Assembly (NCBI GenBank): GCA_030734395.1
Contig: JAUZTG010000029.1
Coordinates: 3,100,001 to 3,164,000, forward strand
Reading direction: 5' to 3'
DNA: 64,000 bases
Source of the DNA: Sarocladium kiliense
Taxonomy: Eukaryota > Ascomycota > Sordariomycetes > Hypocreales > Sarocladiaceae
In this document: positions 11,708 through 23,466 of the stretch, piece by piece
How positions within the stretch are numbered: position 1 is the stretch's first letter
Layout of the letters: each line of letters begins with the position of its first letter
Notes under the pieces: model-generated
What the model was told of the DNA's origin: nothing
The model's input: the letters and a program-made list of their open reading frames with translations, nothing else
Databases searched by the model: none
Position numbers and translations under genes: made by a program

Positions 11708-12828
11708 ATGGCTGTCAAGAACCTTGTCCGGGCCCTCGCTGGCCTGGCGCTCTTTGAAGCCGCAGAGGCGCTTTTCACAGTCAACTGCGCACCTCTCACC
11801 ATTCAGCGTGGCGATCCTATTGTGTCCCCGGGAAAGATCTCTTCTCACGTTCATGTTGTCACTGGTGGAACTGCCTTCCAGCTTAAACAGTCGAACGAAG
11901 TTGCTGTTAATGCTAAAGCAACTACTTGTGATAAGATTTTGGACAACAGCAACTACTGGCAGCCTCAGCTGTACCATATGCGTAATGACAGCAAGTTTGA
12001 GTTGGTTCACATGCAGGGCAATGTAAGGTTACTAAGCCGTTTGAGCAGCACGCAATAAATCTGACTGAGATACAGGCTGCCTATTATATTCCTCGTGCCT
12101 GCGACTACGAACCTGGTAGACGGAACTGTAACAGTGCCGCTGCTCCTATCGCGCCGCCAGCCGGCCTGCGCATGGTTGTTGGCGACCCCTTGCGCAAGAC
12201 GTTGGACAAGGACATTTTCGAGCATCGTGCAATCTCCCATGTGTGTCTGAGAGAGACCGACTCTGAGGATACCTATGAACTACCTCGGCGGAAGTGCTTG
12301 CGCATGAGAGCCCAAACGTTCTTCCCATCCTGCTGGGATGGTGAGAACTTGGATAGTGCAGACCACAAGAGCCACGTAAGTGAAGTCCCAATTTGCAACA
12401 TCTAGACTAGATGCTTATACTTACTTCACGGCTAGGTCGCCTTCCCTGCCATTGGTGACTATAACGGCGGTGTCTGTCCCGAGTCCCACCCAGTAGCCAT
12501 TTTCTCCGTGTTCTTTGAATTCTTCTACGATATCAACAGCATCCAGAACTTCAACCGACTCGTATGGGCCCAAGGTGATGCTAAGGGGTATGGTCTACAT
12601 GGAGACTTCCTCAATGGTTGGACTGATCAAGACCGGTTGAATCGTTCAATGGAAACTTGCACTGGGCCAAAGGGCGTCAATGATGCGGACTGCAGTCTCA
12701 ACGTTGGTCCTGATGGACCTGGAAGGGCTAGCGAGCAGGAGTTAGAGGTCGACCCTCCGAACGAGGAGGTCGGGAAGAACGGGCCTCTGGACAAGCTTCC
12801 TGGCAACAACCCCGTCTTTGGACTTTGA
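11708..12828 (+). CDS. Secreted DUF1996-domain protein
   Basis: Exons 11708-12022, 12076-12375 and 12436-12828 give 335 aa. A signal peptide (residues 1 to about 21, ending FEAAEA) is followed by the DUF1996 core. Its landmarks are HVHVVTGGTAF, the CDKILDNSNYWQPQLYH segment, RMVVGDPLRK and a Cys-rich middle with FFPSCWDGENLDS. The SHVAFPAIGDYNGGVCPESHP segment follows, then FFEFFYDIN. These match the wall-associated or secreted fungal family often annotated as WSC or DUF1996. The biochemical role of the family is unknown. The protein ends without a WSC repeat or a GPI-type tail. Both introns are in phase 0 and join conserved segments cleanly. Confidence 0.88.
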
Positions 12829-13181
12829 GCCATTCTTGAATGAGCCCAGCGGTTTTAACAAGCACAGCAACATCTTCGCATTGGATAGTGTGGTACCCAG
12901 TCGACTTGAGACTTGCTGATCGGGTAATGCAAATCAATGGGGGAACGGTCTTGATAGATGCTGCTACTCAATAGTCTGACGGCTGAGCAGAACTTGGAGA
13001 GCAATTCTCTCATCTCCAATAGCGTAGCTCGGGTCATGTCTCATCATTTCAACCGTTCCAAAGCATCACTCATTACATCAGTTTTCCATAGAAGCACTGG
13101 TTTGGGTTGAGCAAATCACACCGTCATCGTCTCTACCAATGTTACCTCAGCTATCAACGATCGTGATATGTATTTCACCTG
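12829..13181. other. Short convergent spacer
   Basis: Lies between the 3' ends of the DUF1996 gene and the Zn2Cys6 regulator gene. Nothing seen beyond probable 3' untranslated sequence. Confidence 0.4.
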
Positions 13182-15209
13182 CTAGGTTTTTAGCGCTGCA
13201 AGCTCACGGCTAATCAACCCTCTCCATGCTGTTACTTCAATATCTTCGTCCTCCCAGTATGATTGCATCTTTGTGACCTTAGCAACATAGGCTTTCCAGT
13301 CTACCGGCATTTTCGCACCTGCTTTCGCAGCAGCGATCAGAACGAGAGCACTTCTGGTACAAGATCTGATCATGAAGAAGCAGCCATGGTGTCTATACTC
13401 AAATCCTCTTTCGTTAATGCGGATCTGGGTCAGGAGCGTGTCGAGGCCCCGGGTTGCCATGTCATATATTCCTGGTGGCATAGGCGCACCGGTGATTAAG
13501 CGACTCAAACAGCCTACGACAAACGGCCAATAAATAATCTCGAAGAAGTTGATCATCTTTCCACGCAGGAAGTACTGATTAATACGATCCGAATCACTTG
13601 ATGAAGGAAGAGACAATTCTTCCGGTAGACCATCGCGCCACTGTCGTACCTGAGCCTCGTAGTCAGGGACTGCGTCTAGCAATTTTGCGAGGAACTCGGT
13701 GTTTGAGGATGCTGTTTGCTGAAGATTGAGCATCGCGTTACAGACACGGCTTGTGAGCCGTCGAAGCGAAATATCAGCAAGGTAGTACAGCCAGGCCTCC
13801 CGAGCTCGTAGCGTTTCAGACTCGGTTTGGTTCAAGACATCCTCATTTGGGATCGGTGGCGTTGGGAAGAAAGGGGGGTATAGGATGCTGCCCCTGTCGT
13901 AGGTCTCAAAATCCGGCAGTGAGAGATCACCTCTGAGTTCCCTTTCAGACTTCCAGGCAGACCAGTAAACAGCCTGTTCTCGGGTTTCACCGTTGCTTGC
14001 TACCGGAGAAGTCGGGGGTGAAGCTGGAGTCGATGCGAGAAGTCTGGCTTGGCTAATGGATGGTAGAGTTTGACATATGGCAGAGGACTGCAAGAAGAAT
14101 CTCCATCCGTGAATGGGCTGGAAGATGTGCATCATGTACACACCCGACAGAAAGAGACACTGCGCAGCCAGCAGATCATTCTTGACCAGGAGCGAGCCGA
14201 TTCTCTTCTGAGCTGCTTCGAAGAGCACCTGAGAGTCCAGGTATTCATCCGTCTCAGGCTTCTTATCGTTTATGGATCCGAAGGGGGTAGCCAAACAACC
14301 GAGCGCGCAGATGAGTAAAGTCAAACATGACTCTGGAGACCAATCGATGCCATTTAAGACGGTTCTCTTGACCATGCGACGCGCGATGGTCTCGTCAAGA
14401 ATCGGATTGCAGCCATGTATATGGATGAAGAAACTATCGAGAAGTCCGTGCATGCGGCTTGAGTCTGATTCCAGAATATCGAAGAGAGCGCTCGATGCTG
14501 TATTCGAAGTGATGTGTGAAGCTTGACGAGGTCCAGTCTGGGTTTGATCCCTGATGATCTGCGACTCTGCCTTGAAGGTCGTCCATGTGAGGATGTGGTC
14601 GATCCGCTGAGGCAGCACCCAGCAGATCAGGGCGCTATGATCATTGCAGTCTATAGAAACTGGATTTACCGGCAGGGACGCATCCTCTTGGTCGACATGT
14701 GATGATTTGCAAAGCAACTCAGGATCTGATTGCACGTCTCCATAGACATTGTCCCCGACTTCAGCCTCCGCACCGCGCCCATCAAAGACGGCCCATGTCG
14801 AGTTCGAGCTCTCATTAGAGGTGCTGATTGCTTGGGACACGGTTCTCAGAGGTCCAGCGAGTCCATTCAAAGTCCTCTCCAATTCATCTAGGCGACCGAG
14901 AATCCTCAGGCTTGCAGGATCAAAGCTGGAGAGATCAACTGTAGATTGAATGCATATTGCCCCAGCACTCAGGCAGCTTGAACAAGATGGCACGTTGTTG
15001 TCGCACTTGATCTTCCGTGCGCGACACGCCTGACAAGCATGATTGGACCGTTTTCGGGGGTAGAAGGCAGTTCCGCGAGCTGCAGGTCGTTTGCCTGGAC
15101 GGTTCCCAGGCTTCATAGGGTCGTCATTGGATGATGCCTGTGGGGTCTGAAGCAACTGGGATGCAATGGGAGGCAGTTCGGTTGGTACTGCTCGTGTCCT
15201 TTGCTCCAT
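13182..15209 (-). CDS. Zn2Cys6 fungal transcription factor
   Basis: A single 675-aa frame from ATG 15209. The binuclear zinc cluster is at residues 59-86 (Cys59, 62, 69, 76, 79, 86; spacing C-x2-C-x6-C-x6-C-x2-C-x6-C), preceded by a basic RKRSNHACQACRARKIKC run that contacts DNA. A linker and possible short coiled segment (LGRLDELERTLNGL) follow. The remaining 500 residues look like the fungal-specific transcription factor domain: helical stretches, GIDWSPESCLTLLICALGC, MMHIFQPIHGWRFFLQSSA and a C-terminal FFMIRSCTRSALVLIAA. The gene is divergent from the MFS sugar transporter with about 760 bases between start codons, so a local activator role for the transporter is plausible but inferred. 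No intron is needed. Confidence 0.92.
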   Translation of the reverse strand: MEQRTRAVPTELPPIASQLLQTPQASSNDDPMKPGNRPGKRPAARGTAFYPRKRSNHACQACRARKIKCDNNVPSCSSCLSAGAICIQSTVDLSSFDPASLRILGRLDELERTLNGLAGPLRTVSQAISTSNESSNSTWAVFDGRGAEAEVGDNVYGDVQSDPELLCKSSHVDQEDASLPVNPVSIDCNDHSALICWVLPQRIDHILTWTTFKAESQIIRDQTQTGPRQASHITSNTASSALFDILESDSSRMHGLLDSFFIHIHGCNPILDETIARRMVKRTVLNGIDWSPESCLTLLICALGCLATPFGSINDKKPETDEYLDSQVLFEAAQKRIGSLLVKNDLLAAQCLFLSGVYMMHIFQPIHGWRFFLQSSAICQTLPSISQARLLASTPASPPTSPVASNGETREQAVYWSAWKSERELRGDLSLPDFETYDRGSILYPPFFPTPPIPNEDVLNQTESETLRAREAWLYYLADISLRRLTSRVCNAMLNLQQTASSNTEFLAKLLDAVPDYEAQVRQWRDGLPEELSLPSSSDSDRINQYFLRGKMINFFEIIYWPFVVGCLSRLITGAPMPPGIYDMATRGLDTLLTQIRINERGFEYRHHGCFFMIRSCTRSALVLIAAAKAGAKMPVDWKAYVAKVTKMQSYWEDEDIEVTAWRGLISRELAALKT

Positions 15210-15966
15210 CCTTGTTCGGAGGGCGTATGTCGCGTGGAAACCCGCTAACAGTGAGACGGTGCTTATGGAGAATAGATCCGTCGACTACCAACGAAAGGGC
15301 ATAGCTTTGCCGTAGTATCAAGCAACTGAGGTTTGCCTTTGGTCCAGTATGAATGTTATGGTCCCCGAGCTACTTGAGAAGTAAGAACTAGAAGCTTTCC
15401 CTAGCTGAGGCGACTGCTCCTCGGGGAACCGCGCTTTTAATGCTCGGGGAACTACGCTCCTAATGCACCCCAGGCAGATCAAGGAACCAGGAGGACCAGG
15501 ATCTTTAGTGTCGATGCAACCCTGTTTAGCCGTCCCCAGCTCCAGGTGAACCCTTCATCCCCAGCCAGAATCTGTAAGATCTGCCAATAAGCATGCTACC
15601 CCAGATGGAGAAGCCCCGAATGGCGGAGCTCTAGCGCGGGGATGTGACAATCCGGGCCGAATGGATCAACCACCCTGGGGAAGCATCAAGGAATGGGAAC
15701 AAACGATCTGGGGCATAGCCATGTCGTTGGGTTTCCCCATGTTCAGCGTTGGCAACATGGTACCACGATGCCGTAACGTGGAAAGAGTCGCATGGGTGAA
15801 CCAAGGGCTACCATCACATGGCTCTACTATGCATGCAACCACGTATAAAGATGCTCCATCTCCGTCACTTCTGCTGCCTCCCGATAGACTGGCCTGACAA
15901 GCGAGCCATTGCCTCTCACATTCAAGCTTTCGGCTTCTTCCGCTAATCGGTAGCTCCATTTACACT
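15210..15966. promoter_or_regulatory. Shared divergent promoter with clustered CreA-type sites
   Basis: This interval holds six copies of CCCCAG/CTGGGG, at 15468, 15534, 15559, 15599, 15675 and 15708, plus GCGGGG at 15636. All fit the SYGGRG consensus of the carbon catabolite repressor CreA/CRE1. A 23-bp unit beginning CTCGGGGAAC is repeated in tandem at 15420 and 15443 (19 of 23 identical), and an inverted GGTCCCCGAG lies near 15360. Such density suggests carbon-source control of the transporter and/or the regulator. Sites were read by eye; binding is inference. Confidence 0.5.
15844..15849 (+). promoter_or_regulatory. TATA box of the sugar transporter gene
   Basis: TATAAA occurs 118 bases before the transporter ATG (15967). 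Position and match fit a core promoter. Confidence 0.45.
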
Positions 15967-17636
15967 ATGAACAACGAGGAGAACACAGCGCCCGAGATGG
16001 CAAAGCCTGAGATCCTCGTGGTCAAAGAGCAAGCCCTCCAGGCAGACCACAGTCTCGAGCATGACACCACAGTCAAGCAGGTGTTTCGAAACCATCCTGC
16101 TCTGGTGTGGTGGTGCTTCTATTGGGCCATGGCAGCTGTTGGCTGGTGAGTAGTTGATACTTCCCACCTCCCATTGTAAGAGATTAACCTAATTGTCTTC
16201 ATGAAGGGGATTCGATGCTCAAGTCAACGGTGGCATGCTCGCTGTGCGGTCATTTCGTCGCGACTTTGGCTACTACTTTGAAGGCGAACCCGTTCTTCCA
16301 GCGGCCTGGCAAAGCGCCTTCAACGCTATTTCATCCGTTGGGCAGTTTGGCGGTGGTTTCCTTTGCTCATACCTAGCCGATAAATGGGGTCGAAGACTAT
16401 CGCTCCTCATCGGGGTTGTCGTGTGCACCGGTGGCATCTTCGGAGAAGTCTTTTCTACCACACGTGTGGCCTTCCTGATCTCGAAGCTGATCCTGGGTGT
16501 TGGTCTTGGGTTCTACCTGACCATCGCACCTCTCGCCACATCTGAGATCAGCCCAGTCAACTTCCGAGGCATTGCTACGGCTGGTGTGCAGTTCGGCATT
16601 GGATCTGGCCAGCTTCTTTCGAATGCTGCGATCAAGGCGTTCGGCGAGTGGGAGAGTCGGTGGGCGTATCGTGCTCCTTTTGCCTTGCAGCTATTCTTCT
16701 GTCTGTTCCTGGCCGTTGGCATTCCTTTCGCCCCAGAGAGCCCTTGGTGGCTGGCTCGGAACGGGAGGCGTGAAGAAACGAAGAAGGCTTTGCGACAGCT
16801 TTATGGTGCTGAAATCGATCTCGATGCGAAGTTGGTTGCGCTTGAAGCTACTATCGCTGAGGAGGAAGCTGCACGGTCGGAACAGGGTTCGGTGATCCAG
16901 TGCTTTCGCGGAACTAATCTGGTGCGAACCTCGATCAGCGTTGGCATCTTCCTCTGCCAGCATTTCACCGGTAAACAACTCTTCAAGTGCTCGAAGTGAA
17001 TCCATGAACAATGACTAACTGCTATTAGGCATCATTTTCGCTCTCGGCTACTCTTCCTACTTCTTCCAACTCGCTGGCCTTGAACCATCGAAGAGCTTCG
17101 ATCTTGGTGTTGGAGTGACTGCTGCGGGTGTCTCTGCCATCATCATCAGCTGGTTCTTCGTTGAGAGACTTGGTCGTCGCTCGATCTTCCTCTCGGGCAT
17201 GGTATCCCTCACCGCAGTCCTCATCCTGATCGGCATCCTCGATGTTGTACCAACAGGCGCTGCGAAGTGGGTACAAGCCTCCCTCACGATCGTCTACAGC
17301 TTCATCTACTTCGCAACTCTGGGAGCCATGGCCTTTGCAATCCTCGGCGAAGTCAGCAGCACTGTGCTTCGAGCGCCTACCATTGCTATCGCGACAGCTA
17401 CACAAGCTGCTTTTGGAACCTTGTTCAACAGTGTGATCCCTTACATGATCAACCCTGACGAGGGCAACCTGAAGGGCAAGGTCGGCTTCATCTTCGGTGG
17501 GCTATCTGCAATTGCCTCGGTCTGGGCTTTCATCTTTGTGCCTGAGCTGAAGGGTCGACGCTTTGATGAGATCGACTACATGTTCCAGACGAAGGTCCCT
17601 CCGCGGAAGATGGGACTGTTCAATGTTCCACAATAG
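15967..17636 (+). CDS. MFS sugar transporter
   Basis: Exons 15967-16145, 16207-16970 and 17029-17636 give 516 aa. Sugar-porter signatures are present: DKWGRRLSLLIG between TM2 and TM3, PESPWWLARNGR after TM6 (PESPRWL-type), a further VERLGRRSIFLSG in the second half, and PELKGRRFDEIDYMF after TM12 (PETKGRTLEE-type). About twelve hydrophobic segments can be traced. The PESPWWL form is common in maltose/alpha-glucoside-type permeases, so a disaccharide substrate is a fair guess, but it is not proven. Predicted location is the plasma membrane. The first intron splits the Trp codon before GFDAQVNGG, the usual TM1 motif, which supports the splice. The divergent regulator gene and the SYGGRG-rich promoter suggest carbon-regulated uptake. 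Confidence 0.92.
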
Positions 17637-18519
17637 CAGTCGAGTCAAGGGGGAGCTCAAGGATGCTTTGCTTGAGGGTGATCAGAACGAATTCAGTGAA
17701 GATAGCCGAAGTATGTCGAGACTGGAGAATGTCAGAGTATGAAGATTGGCGTCTATAGTGCCTCGTGCTCTCTACATGCTGCCATTGAAGTTCCAACAGC
17801 CTTGGACAGAAGCATCTCGACTCTGCAATAGTCAAGTAGCACCGTCAAGCGAATATCACGCCGCGCAAGAGAGCCATACGAACTTCATGGAGGGAAGGGG
17901 TTCCCCCGCTCTCCCCCAGCCCAGTCCCCCATCTCCATGTCCCCCACGTCCTCGAGGCTCCGCCCCCGCATTCAGTGGCATGCCGCACGTCACTCGCTCC
18001 ATCTCCAATTAACCTTCGAGCCGGCCAGCGAGAGAGGGGGTCTTCGACAGTGCTGCTCTGAGATGCAGGGCTATAGTCTGAGTAATGGTGGTGACTACAG
18101 GCCATCCGCGGCCTCCACCAGGCTGATGTTGCTTCCTGCAGCTTGTGCCTCCTTCTCACCAATCTTATACACGTCCGGTATCGCACTGCAGTTTGATGCA
18201 TCCCGCGTTTGCCCTGAGCACGATTGGATTGAGGCACATGACACGAACGGTTGGGCACCTACAAATGCGAATTGTATTGATTGGACCTGCATGCACGGCC
18301 CGTCTTTGATCAATTCAGTCAGCTAGGCTTGAAGGCGCAAGGCCATCCCCCCCTCTTCTTGTCAGCTTCACATACTCACAAAGACCATTTCCAATCCGAA
18401 GCTTCGTTCTTCTATTCTCACCATCCTCGATTGCTTGTCTTCTTTGAGCCTTACCCTCAAGACCTTTTTTCGTTTCCAACATTGTTATTCCCAATTGCCC
18501 TCCTCTCTTATACACGACC
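17637..18519. other. Spacer; right part is the 5' leader of the phosphoglycerate dehydrogenase gene
   Basis: No gene supported. The 150 bases before 18520 are CT-rich, typical of a fungal transcription start region. Confidence 0.4.
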
Positions 18520-20378
18520 ATGGCCTCCACTCAAGACCAGCCTCGACCCCGGATCCTTGTCCCTGAGAAGGTCTCCCCCGACGGCATTGCTCTGCTCGCA
18601 CCGCATTTCGAGGTCGACTCTCGCGTCGGTCTATCGGCTGATGAGCTTCTGTCTCTCATACCAGAATACGAAGGCTTGATTGTCCGATCCGAGACAAAAG
18701 TCACAGCGCAGGTGCTACAAGCAGGCAAGAACCTCAAGGTTGTCGCGAGAGCAGGGTAAAGATATGCCATTCTAATAATGGAGTCATCAGAGTGACTGAC
18801 TGATCAATTGCGTAGAGTTGGTGTCGACAACATTGATGTACCGGCTGCAACGGCCCAGGGCGTGATTGTGGTCAACAGTCCCGCTGGGAACATCGTCGCT
18901 GCTGCTGAGCATACGATTACCCTTCTCCTTGCCACTGCAAGAAACGTCGGGCGTGCCGATGCAAGTGTCAAAGAAGGCAAATGGGAGAGAAGCAAGCTAG
19001 TTGGTATCGAGGTCTCGAAGAAGGTTCTCGGTATTGTTGGTACGTATAACCATTGCCCTAACTTTTGCCTCTTCATGCTGAGCACATTTGCTTCAGGTCT
19101 TGGTAAGGTTGGCCACCATGTCGCCCGGATGGCAAAGGGCCTCGGAATGCAAGTTATGGCTGTCGACCCCTATGCCAGCGAGGATCTGGCCCGACAAGCT
19201 GGTGTGACCCTGCTCCCTAGCCTTGAGGATCTACTTCCAGTCGTCGACTGGCTGACGATCCATACGCCGCTTCTGGCCACGACCATGGATCTTGTGGGGG
19301 AGGAACAGTTGCAGAAGATGAAGAAGACGGCGAGAGTACTCAACGTTGCGAGAGGAGGGGTGTATAATGAAGCTGCACTACTGAAGGGCCTGGAAGAAGG
19401 CTGGATCGCTGGTGCAGGTATGTATTTCGTCCTACTTGCCACTGATCCGGGTGCTGATCTTTGATGATAGGCCTCGATGTCTTTACGTCCGAGCCTCCAC
19501 AGCCAGACTCTATCGCCTCGACTCTCACCAAGCATCCTAAAGTTGTCGCAACACCCCATCTTGGTGCGTCCACCGTGGAAGCCCAAGAGAACGTCTCCAT
19601 GGACGTCTGCACCCAGGTGCTTGAGATTCTGCGCGGGGGACTACCTACCAGCGCCGTCAATGCCCCCATTATTCTCCCTGAGGAGTTTCGCAAACTGCAG
19701 CCCAGTGTTGCCCTGGTCGAGAAGATGGGCCGGCTGTACGCTCAGCACTTTGGGGGCCGCGGTAAAGGTGGTATGATGGGCGGCAGAACCTTCGAGTTGA
19801 GATACCATGGGGACCTTGCTAGCATGCCGAACACGAAGCCGTTGTTTGCAGCACTCGTGAAGGGATTGGTGTCGGTGCTGAGCGATTCACATGTCAACAT
19901 CGTGAACGCGACATTGATTGCGAAGGAGAAGGGCTTTACGATCAACGAGACGCGGTCGCAAGACTCAAAGACGTATGCCAACCTCGTCTCTCTTCGCGCG
20001 TACGATGAGAACACAGCAGCAGGACAGGAGCAGGTGATTGAGGGCTACGCGTCACAGAAGCGGCTTTACATCTCAAAGCTGGACCGCTTCAACGCTTCGT
20101 TCCCACCAGAGGGAACACTGATCGTGCTTCACAACTATGACGAGCCGGGAAAGATTGGAGGTGTGGGAACTGTGCTAGGTGGACATGGAATCAACATTCG
20201 GTTTATGCAGGTGGCGAGTTTGGATGAGGAGGCAAGGAATGGGGGCGAAGATAAGAAGGGCGTAGAGGCACTGATGATCTTAGGGGTGCAGTCCCCCGAG
20301 GGGAAGGTCGGTGAGTCGGTGTTGGAGGATCTGAGAAAGTCGGAGGGTGTTCTCAATGTGAGCCTGGTGCAGCTTTGA
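18520..20378 (+). CDS. D-3-phosphoglycerate dehydrogenase (serine biosynthesis), long form with C-terminal ACT domain
   Basis: Exons 18520-18755, 18816-19039, 19097-19417 and 19471-20378 give 562 aa. It oxidises 3-phosphoglycerate to 3-phosphohydroxypyruvate with NAD, the first step of serine synthesis. Catalytic-domain landmarks are ILVPEKVSPDGI at the N-terminus, VVARAGVGVDNID (substrate-binding Arg region), GLGKVGHHVARMAKGLGM (NAD-binding GxGxxG), NVARGGVYNE and ATPHLGASTVEAQENV (active-site His). The second half carries an allosteric substrate-binding-like insert and an ACT-type regulatory domain (GTLIVLHNYDEPGKIGGVGT), as in the long, serine-regulated enzymes rather than the shorter yeast Ser3/Ser33 type. 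All three introns have GT-AG ends and restore conserved glycines. The ACT domain implies feedback by serine or a related effector, which is inference. Confidence 0.95.
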
Positions 20379-21197
20379 TGAAAAGAGACTTGACGCTGGC
20401 AGAAGATGAGAGTGCCAAACGATGAAGAGGACATGGGGCTTATACAACTGGGCTACCTCAACGCCGCCCTTGCTTTATTCTGACAAAGATCTACAAAGAA
20501 TACACATCAGTTTCCCCACGTCGGTCAGCTTGGTCATTGCTACAGTTTGTCCAATATTCATCCGTCGGTAGGAGGAAGCACGGCGGCAGCTTGGAGAAGG
20601 TGAGTTGACCTGATCAATCAACCCAATCTGAGACAACTTGCACTCGGCATGCCTCAAGGGACGAAACTCGTCTGGTTCACAGCCTTGAGAGCTCTGAAAC
20701 CAAGCCCGATCAAGCGAAACTTGGCTCTGTCTCACAACACCAGACGACGGGTCGCGTCCAGGAGCGAGCGCGTCGATGGGAAAGGGACGAAATAAGGCTG
20801 CATGCAGGACACGAGGAGAGAGGGACCTGTAGGTCAACATGACAATCTTTCAGCAGATCGAAAGCCACGATTTGCTTGCCCGCCAAGCGCCGGCTGCGGA
20901 GCGGAGCCTGCGATGATGTCTACGGAGTACCTTGGAGGTATCATTATCTCTTCCCTTATCGTGGGCAAGGGTAGCGCGAAATTTTCAGGAGCCTCATTGA
21001 CGACCCAAGACTCAGGGAGATCCACTTTCGCGGATTGCGCAATGACTAAAGCACTATAAAGAAAAAACAGCGCCTCCCTGTGGTCTCGTCCCTGTCTGGA
21101 TTCCTGGAATGCGAGATTTCGAGACCGGACTTTTGACGAGGGCTGCGTGTGCTTCGCTAGAGAGACGACACTGGGTTTATTGACCGCGAGGCTTGCG
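20379..21197. other. Intergenic spacer
   Basis: No supported gene. The right part is the promoter and leader of the DUF1275 gene. In-frame sequence upstream of 21198 is open to a GTG at 21147 but has no ATG. Confidence 0.4.
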
Positions 21198-22030
21198 ATG
21201 GAAGAGACCAAGGGCAGCACCAAGAAGGTGCCCAAGAACATTGACCTCCGATATGCGGACCTCGTCTTCCTGGTCTGCTACTTCGTGTCGGGCATTCTCG
21301 ACAGCAGCGCGTACAATGCCTGGACTTGCTTTGTGAGCATGCAAACCGGTGAGTCTGAACATACACGCGCCCGTGTCTTGAAGCTGGAAGTGAATGCATT
21401 TGGCTGACTCATTTCTCAGGAAACACTGTGTTCCTCGGTCTTGGTGCTTCCGGCCAGCCATTGGGGAAGCCATTCGGCTGGCTCAAGTCTCTCGCCTCTA
21501 TCGCCGCCTTCATTGTCGGCAGCTTCGTCTTCTCGTTCTTGACGCGCGGGAGGACGAAGCAGCGCCTCACTCTCGCCATCTCATTCGCAGTACAAGCACT
21601 CTGCATCATCATCTCCGCTATCCTTGTCCAGACAAATGTGGTAGCATCCCACAGCGAGAGCCCCGAGGGCGACACTGATCATGCGTTCATCCTCAAGCCG
21701 CTCATCCCCCTGGTTCTGCTAGCGCTCCAAGCTGGCGGCCAGATGGCTGCGAGCCGTGGCTGCGGCTTCAACGAGCTGCCGACAACGGTGCTCACCAGCG
21801 TGTACTACGATATTGGATCCGACACGGCGCTGACCGCTGGAATCACGAAAAACGTCAAGCGCAACAGGCGCATTGCTGCTGGCGTTACCTTCCTTGCTGG
21901 CGCAATCGTGGGAGGCTGGATGTACAAGGGTACTGATGGCAGCATGGCGCTGGCGCTGTGGGTGGCTGCTGGTATCAAGACTTTGGGCGCTGCGGCTTGG
22001 CTTGTCTGGAAGCTGGAGGAGGATAAGTGA
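21198..22030 (+). CDS. DUF1275 (YoaK-like) integral membrane protein
   Basis: Exons 21198-21348 and 21420-22030 give 253 aa. Six or so hydrophobic helices can be traced. Family marks include LVFLVCYFVSGILDSSAYNAWTCFVSMQTGNTVFLGLG at the N-terminus (the conserved D, then the TGN after the splice), AFIVGSFVFSFLTRG in the middle, and GCGFNELPTTVLTS (the conserved N and TTV). YoaK/DUF1275 proteins occur in bacteria and fungi and their function is unknown; transport has been proposed. The ATG at 21198 is the first in frame. The intron splits the TGN glycine codon, which strongly supports it. Confidence 0.88.
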
Positions 22031-22243
22031 GAAGGAGTAATGGTGCAGCGGAAATGACTTATAGATGATAGAACATAGAACATAGACCCGCGTATAGACG
22101 GAAAGGCTCTAGACTGTATCCTTTGGCGGTTGGATACTACTCAGGACGGCTCTTCTCTCCAAGTTGCATCTGCCTCCCTGCTGTACTGGTGCTCACCGCC
22201 TCATCCACATGACCGACTTACTTCAAAGTCAAACGGTACGTTT

Positions 22244-23466
22244 CTATGGAAATCCCATTTTGTACTCGATCAAAGGGTCGTTGTTCTTGAACCCAGGGTA
22301 CCTCCCAAAAGCATCAAGCACCTCCTGTACACCACGCTCCTGCGCGTATTCAAATGGGCTTTTCTCGTCCTGGTCCCGGAATGCCTTTGCACCTCGCTTC
22401 AGGAACCACTCCACCGCCTCTGCATCGTCGTTATAGACCGCAACATGTAGAGGTGTGCAGTCCCAGGAGACATCTTCCCTACCTCTGATGCCAAGTGGCA
22501 CCGTCTTGATTCTCCAGTTGAGGGCACGCACGCCATGATTCCAGAGTACGTCAAGATAATGAATCCGCGATGGACTGGATACGGATGCTGCGTACTTCAG
22601 AAGATCGAATTGTTCGCCTTCGCTGATGAGCGTTGAACGGCGTTGTTCCAATGCAAATTCGAGCATTCCCATGTTCTCAGCCCCGATGCAAGCGCTGATT
22701 TGCAAGTCGTCAAATTTGAAGCCGTGCTGCACGAGAACATCAATCAAAGCTTTCGCAGACGCCTGTGAATGGGCATATATAGTCCACGACTTCATTTGTT
22801 CGTGAGGGACTGCCCAGCGTGCTGTGATGAGGTCGGCAACCAGATCGCAGCCATTGTCATCTTGCCCATCGAGACCACCATGGCCAAAGCCCTTTCTGCC
22901 TGCAAAGGTGCCAAGATGATTTGCAATGCCGGAAAATAAGATAGGTGCGCCTTCTGGGGGTTCGACGCCGGAGATCATGTCTCGCACGAGTGGGCGATTG
23001 CCTGCTTCGAAAGCTGCAGCGACGAGAAGTTGGTACAGAGGCGGCGAGTCGAGCAAGCCTAGACCGTCCACGACTTGGTTGTTCTTTCGGAGTTCTTCCA
23101 GGGACAGTTTCTTTATGTCTGTCAGGCTCTTGACCAGTTGCTCTTGTAGTGCTACACTGGTCTTAGCTCAAGTATTTCTCAGTGTCTCCTCCAGCCTGTC
23201 AACGGACCTGGACGCACGCGGAAATCATCGTCGCGCATGCATAGAACAACCGCAGCATCGACCATACTGTCAATCGCCAAACGAGCAATCCACTCGTCCA
23301 TATATTCCGCGTCTGGACCTTCTCCTTCATGACGTATACCGTCAAAGATATGAGCTAGAGAGTTGCGCAACTTGGTCTCCCGTGTCATTGTCTTGTCGTA
23401 CTGAACGTGGTTCCAGTCCTCGCGAAAGCATACGGCTCGCCATTTTGCGTTATGAATATTGGGCAT
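22244..23466 (-). CDS. Ankyrin-repeat protein
   Basis: Two exons (23466-23208 and 23151-22244) give 388 aa. The intron runs from GTCCGT to GTGTAG and joins RVRP to ALQEQLVKSLTDI in frame. The C-terminal third contains one clear ankyrin repeat (DCTPLHVAVYNDDAEAVEWF followed by LKRGAKAFRDQDEKSP) and weaker helical pairs earlier, such as LLVAAAFEAGNRPLVRDMI and IGAENMGMLEFAL. No catalytic domain is visible. Such short fungal ankyrin proteins usually act by protein binding; the partner is unknown. The 3' end lies about 210 bases from the convergent DUF1275 gene. Confidence 0.8.

Noticed and set aside
15661..15897. 78-residue plus frame in the regulator/transporter promoter
   Set aside because: Short, overlapped by a minus frame, and it spans the TATA box and SYGGRG sites. 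More likely promoter DNA.
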